Of a DNA stretch of 8,258 bases, positions 6,479 to 8,258 are shown one piece after another. Positions within the stretch are counted from its first letter, which is position 1. Each line of letters starts with the position of its first letter. Position numbers and translations under genes: made by a program. A model generated the notes under the pieces. That model was not told where the DNA came from, made no database searches, and was given only the letters and a program-made list of their open reading frames with translations. The stretch spans positions 1 to 8,258 of the forward strand of contig DATKRO010000108.1 of assembly GCA_035532115.1 (NCBI GenBank). The letters run 5' to 3'. This DNA is from Acaudatibacter sp035532115. GTDB lineage: Bacteria > Pseudomonadota > Alphaproteobacteria > Caulobacterales > Caulobacteraceae.

Positions 6479-6718
6479 TCAGCCGGCGTAGAGGATGATG
6501 AACGCCATCACCAGGGCGAAGATGCCCATGGCCTCGGTGAGGGCGAAGCCGAGCAGCAGCCACGAGCGCTCGCCCGCCGCGGCGGAGGGATTGCGCATCG
6601 CCGCCTGCAGATAGTTGCCGAACAGGATGCCCAGGCCCGCGCCGGCGCCGATGAGGCCGGTCATGGCCAGGCCCGCGCCGATGAGCCGCGCGGCGTGAAC
6701 GGTCGAGATTGCGTCCAT
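6479..6718 (-). CDS. atpE: ATP synthase FO subunit c (c-ring)
   Basis: Subunit c forms the rotating proton-binding ring. The 79-residue protein is a helical hairpin. Helix 1 has a glycine ladder G24-x-G26-x-G28-x-G30, the polar loop is R42-N43-P44, and helix 2 carries the proton-binding glutamate E62 in FALTEAMGIFALV. No sodium-type signature is evident, so it should be proton driven. It is preceded by a strong ribosome site (AAAAAGGGGA) with a 10-base spacer, which suits a protein needed in about ten or more copies per complex. The gene lies 34 bases after atpB. Confidence 0.97.
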   Translation of the reverse strand: MDAISTVHAARLIGAGLAMTGLIGAGAGLGILFGNYLQAAMRNPSAAAGERSWLLLGFALTEAMGIFALVMAFIILYAG

Positions 6719-6728
6719 GAGGTCGAAG

Positions 6729-6738
6729 TCCCCTTTTT
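6729..6738 (-). promoter_or_regulatory. A-rich ribosome binding site of atpE
   Basis: On the minus strand AAAAAGGGGA (6738-6729) lies 10 bases before the atpE ATG. The A-tract stands out in this GC-rich region. An unstructured A/U-rich sequence before the atpE ribosome site is known to enhance translation in E. coli; a similar role here is inferred. Confidence 0.6.
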
Positions 6739-6752
6739 CCAGTCGGGTGTTG

Positions 6753-7556
6753 CTAGTGGCCGTGATCCAGGTTCACGACGTCGGAAAGATAGGTGCAGGC
6801 GAGCGCCGCGAAGACATAGGCCTGCAAGAGGGCGACGATCAGCTCCAGGGCCGAGAGGGCGACCACCATGGCCAGAGACATGGCCGAGCCGACGTACCCG
6901 AAGCTGGCGAAGCCGCCCTTGCTGGCGGCCCAGACCGCCATGGCGACCACGAAGCTGCCGAACATGTAGAGCACCACGTGGCCGCCGATCATGTTGCCGA
7001 ACAATCGCATCGACAGCGTCACCGGCCGCACCATGAAGGAGATCATCTCGATCGGGACGAGGAACAGCAGCATCAGGAAGTGCACGCCCGGCGGCACGAA
7101 CAGCTTGAAGAAGCCGAGGCCGTTGCGGATGAAGCCGACGGCGATGACGAGGGCGAAGGTGAGCAGCGCGAGCGTGACCGTGACCGCCAGCTGGGCGGTG
7201 ACGGTGAACTGGCCGGGGAGGATGCCCCAGGTGTTCATCAGCGCGATGAGGGTGAAGAGGGCCAGGATGTAGGGCAGGAAGGGGCGGCCGCGGTCGCCGA
7301 TCATCGAGCCGGTCATGCCCTTGTCGACGAGGTCGTAGACGATCTCGCCGAAGGCCTGCATCCGGCCCGGCACCACGCGCCCGCGCGCCGCGGCGAGGAA
7401 CACCGCGCAGATCAGCAGCGCCAGGCCCAGCATGGTGGCCACGGCGTTGGTGATGGAAAGGTCGATATGGCCCAGCCCCGGGATGTTCGCGCCGAGCGGC
7501 GGGAACCAGGGCAGGCGCTGGATCAGGAACTGCTCCATGGGCTTGATCGCCGCCAT
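6753..7556 (-). CDS. atpB: ATP synthase FO subunit a (proton channel)
   Basis: Subunit a forms the two proton half-channels next to the c-ring. The 267-residue product has five to six hydrophobic segments. The essential arginine is R184 in LSMRLFGNMIGGHV (181-194). The last helix has ALELIVALLQAYVFAAL (236-252) with E239 and Q245 at the conserved half-channel positions, and NTWGILPG (108-115) matches the family. ATG 7556 gives the alpha-type start MAAIKPMEQF and lies 7 bases after the atpI stop, with GGAGGA (7573-7568) 11 bases upstream. An open frame extends to 7628 but would overlap atpI heavily. Confidence 0.97.
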   Translation of the reverse strand: MAAIKPMEQFLIQRLPWFPPLGANIPGLGHIDLSITNAVATMLGLALLICAVFLAAARGRVVPGRMQAFGEIVYDLVDKGMTGSMIGDRGRPFLPYILALFTLIALMNTWGILPGQFTVTAQLAVTVTLALLTFALVIAVGFIRNGLGFFKLFVPPGVHFLMLLFLVPIEMISFMVRPVTLSMRLFGNMIGGHVVLYMFGSFVVAMAVWAASKGGFASFGYVGSAMSLAMVVALSALELIVALLQAYVFAALACTYLSDVVNLDHGH

Positions 7557-7563
7557 CCGCGCC

Positions 7564-7887
7564 TCAGTCCTCCGTCCCGTCGCTCTTGGCCGCGCCGCGC
7601 CCGGCGCCGGCCGAATGCATCGCCGCATAGGCCGCGGCCGCCGTACCGAGCAAGAGGCCGATCACCATGCCGAAAGGCGTGGTGTGGGCGAAGTGGTCGA
7701 CCACCCACCCGAGCCCGATGCCGCCGAGAATGCCGCCGAGCACCTCGCCCAGGAGGCGATAGGCGTCGCCGACCCCGCGCTCGGCCGAGGCGGCGCCGGC
7801 GAGCGGGGTCTCGTCCGGCCTGAACGCCTTCAGCCGATCGTCGAGGCGCTTCAGCGCCTCACGGCTGTCGTCGTCCGGCTGCGGCAT
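7564..7887 (-). CDS. atpI: ATP synthase protein I (AtpI, FO assembly factor)
   Basis: AtpI is a small membrane protein implicated in c-ring assembly or ion supply to the synthase; it is not part of the finished enzyme. The 107 residues have an acidic-basic N-terminal region (DDDSREALKRLDDRLKAFR), two membrane segments (about 45-62 with GGILGGIGLGW, and 72-93) and a short hydrophilic tail. This is the usual layout of the AtpI/AtpZ family in Alphaproteobacteria. ATG 7887 is preferred; an in-frame TTG at 7905 would add six residues, and neither has a clear ribosome site. It is the first gene of the FO operon. Confidence 0.9.
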   Translation of the reverse strand: MPQPDDDSREALKRLDDRLKAFRPDETPLAGAASAERGVGDAYRLLGEVLGGILGGIGLGWVVDHFAHTTPFGMVIGLLLGTAAAAYAAMHSAGAGRGAAKSDGTED

Positions 7888-7957
7888 GAACGGGAACTCG
7901 CGCAACGAGGCGCGCGCCCCGACGTCCCCGCCGCGGCCCGGCCAGGTCGGCGCGGAA

Positions 7958-7984
7958 CCTATAGAGGCGAACCGGAGGCGTCAA
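7958..7984 (-). promoter_or_regulatory. Candidate promoter of the FO ATP synthase operon
   Basis: On the minus strand TTGACG (7984-7979) is followed after 15 bases by TATAGG (7963-7958), or after 17 bases by TAGGTT. The -35 is a good match to the alphaproteobacterial housekeeping consensus. Transcription would start about 60-65 bases before atpI. Two GANTC sites (7993-7997 and 8012-8016) lie just upstream of the -35. No other good candidate is seen before atpI. Confidence 0.6.
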
Positions 7985-8053
7985 GACTGGCCGAATCGCG
8001 CATAAGGTGTTGATTCCACTCAGGGGAGCGGGACTTTCAGCTCGCCCCGTCTC

Positions 8054-8193
8054 GCCCCCTCCGACGCCCGGCGCTGCCGCGCCGGACGCCACCTCCCCCG
8101 TTGCACGGGTGAGGAGGAAGTCGTCTTCACTCCTTCCCCGCGACGCGGGGAAGGGGGACCGCCGCGCCGCCAGGCGCGGGGGTGGAAGGGGCG
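8054..8193 (-). repeat. Dispersed palindromic repeat, copy 2 (long form, inverted)
   Basis: About 140 bp that match copy 1 (5326-5432) when read on the minus strand, with near identity across the core, including CCTCACCCGTGCAACGGGGG. It has 31 extra bases, flanked by CCCCGCG on both sides, so copy 1 could derive from a deletion between these short repeats. It lies upstream of the atpI promoter and downstream of a possible minus-strand gene end at 8230. Nothing else is seen in 8194-8229. Confidence 0.85.
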
Positions 8194-8229
8194 TCGGCGC
8201 CGAGCGGGCGACTGGTCGGCCGATGGATG

Positions 8230-8258
8230 CTACAGCGCCCGCTTGCGCAAGCTTCCGA
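8230..8258 (-). CDS. Possible 3' end of an upstream minus-strand gene
   Basis: One minus-strand frame entering from the window edge reads GSLRKRAL and ends in TAG (8232-8230). The repeat follows directly, as expected between a gene end and the next promoter. Only eight residues are visible and the opposite strand is also open from ATG 8223 (MDATAPACASFR), so this call is weak and the gene cannot be identified. Confidence 0.2.

Noticed and set aside
6479..6718. Possible sodium-type c-ring
   Set aside because: The region around E62 (FALTEAMGIF) has the usual proton-type residues and helix 1 lacks the sodium-coordinating Gln/Glu pattern.
6717..7823. Plus-strand open frame of 368 codons opposite atpB and atpI
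   Set aside because: The translation is a His/Gln/Glu/Asp-rich shadow of hydrophobic membrane helices on the other strand.
7859..8092. Minus-strand 77-codon frame upstream of atpI
   Set aside because: It spans the promoter candidate and part of the repeat, has no recognisable content and overlaps the atpI start in another frame.
8241..8252. Perfect 12-base palindrome GCTTGCGCAAGC at the right edge
   Set aside because: It is short, lies in what may be coding sequence and has no second copy in the window, so chance is enough to explain it.

Overview
The window looks like chromosome from a GC-rich alphaproteobacterium. The FO genes run atpI-atpB-atpE-atpF'-atpF with a separate b' subunit and no F1 genes next to them, an arrangement typical of Alphaproteobacteria. 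GANTC sites, the target of the CcrM methylase, are scarce inside genes and clustered in regulatory DNA. A Caulobacterales-like host (Caulobacter/Phenylobacterium relatives) fits best, but this is inference.

Left half (1-4788, + strand): a glycine cleavage operon under a tandem glycine riboswitch. A weak promoter candidate (35-63) precedes two glycine aptamers (76-153 and 166-265) and a 56-nt expression platform. Then come gcvT (TTG start), gcvH, gcvPA and gcvPB, tightly spaced; gcvPA and gcvPB overlap by ATGA. Together they encode the T, H and split P proteins that oxidise glycine to CO2, ammonia and methylene-tetrahydrofolate. The L protein is absent here and is normally shared with other 2-oxoacid dehydrogenase complexes. 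Glycine binding to the leader RNA is expected to raise expression.

Middle (4789-5436): a 120-bp gap, then a small basic membrane protein resembling the PGPGW family. Its last ~36 codons lie inside a dispersed repeat, and its stop codon overlaps the stop codon of the convergent atpF.

Right half (5433-7984, - strand): the five-gene FO operon, read right to left as atpI, atpB (a), atpE (c), atpF' (b') and atpF (b). A promoter candidate lies at 7984-7958 with two GANTC sites just upstream. It encodes the membrane proton channel, c-ring and peripheral stalk of ATP synthase. An inverted copy of the dispersed repeat (8054-8193) lies beyond the promoter, so the FO operon is bracketed by inverted repeats. 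The last ~65 bases hold at most the 3' tip of another minus-strand gene.

The genes are ordinary housekeeping genes and I see no undescribed multi-gene system. The points worth a second look are the repeat pair and its capture as coding sequence, the palindrome inside gcvPB, and the placement of GANTC sites at promoters and RNA stems.
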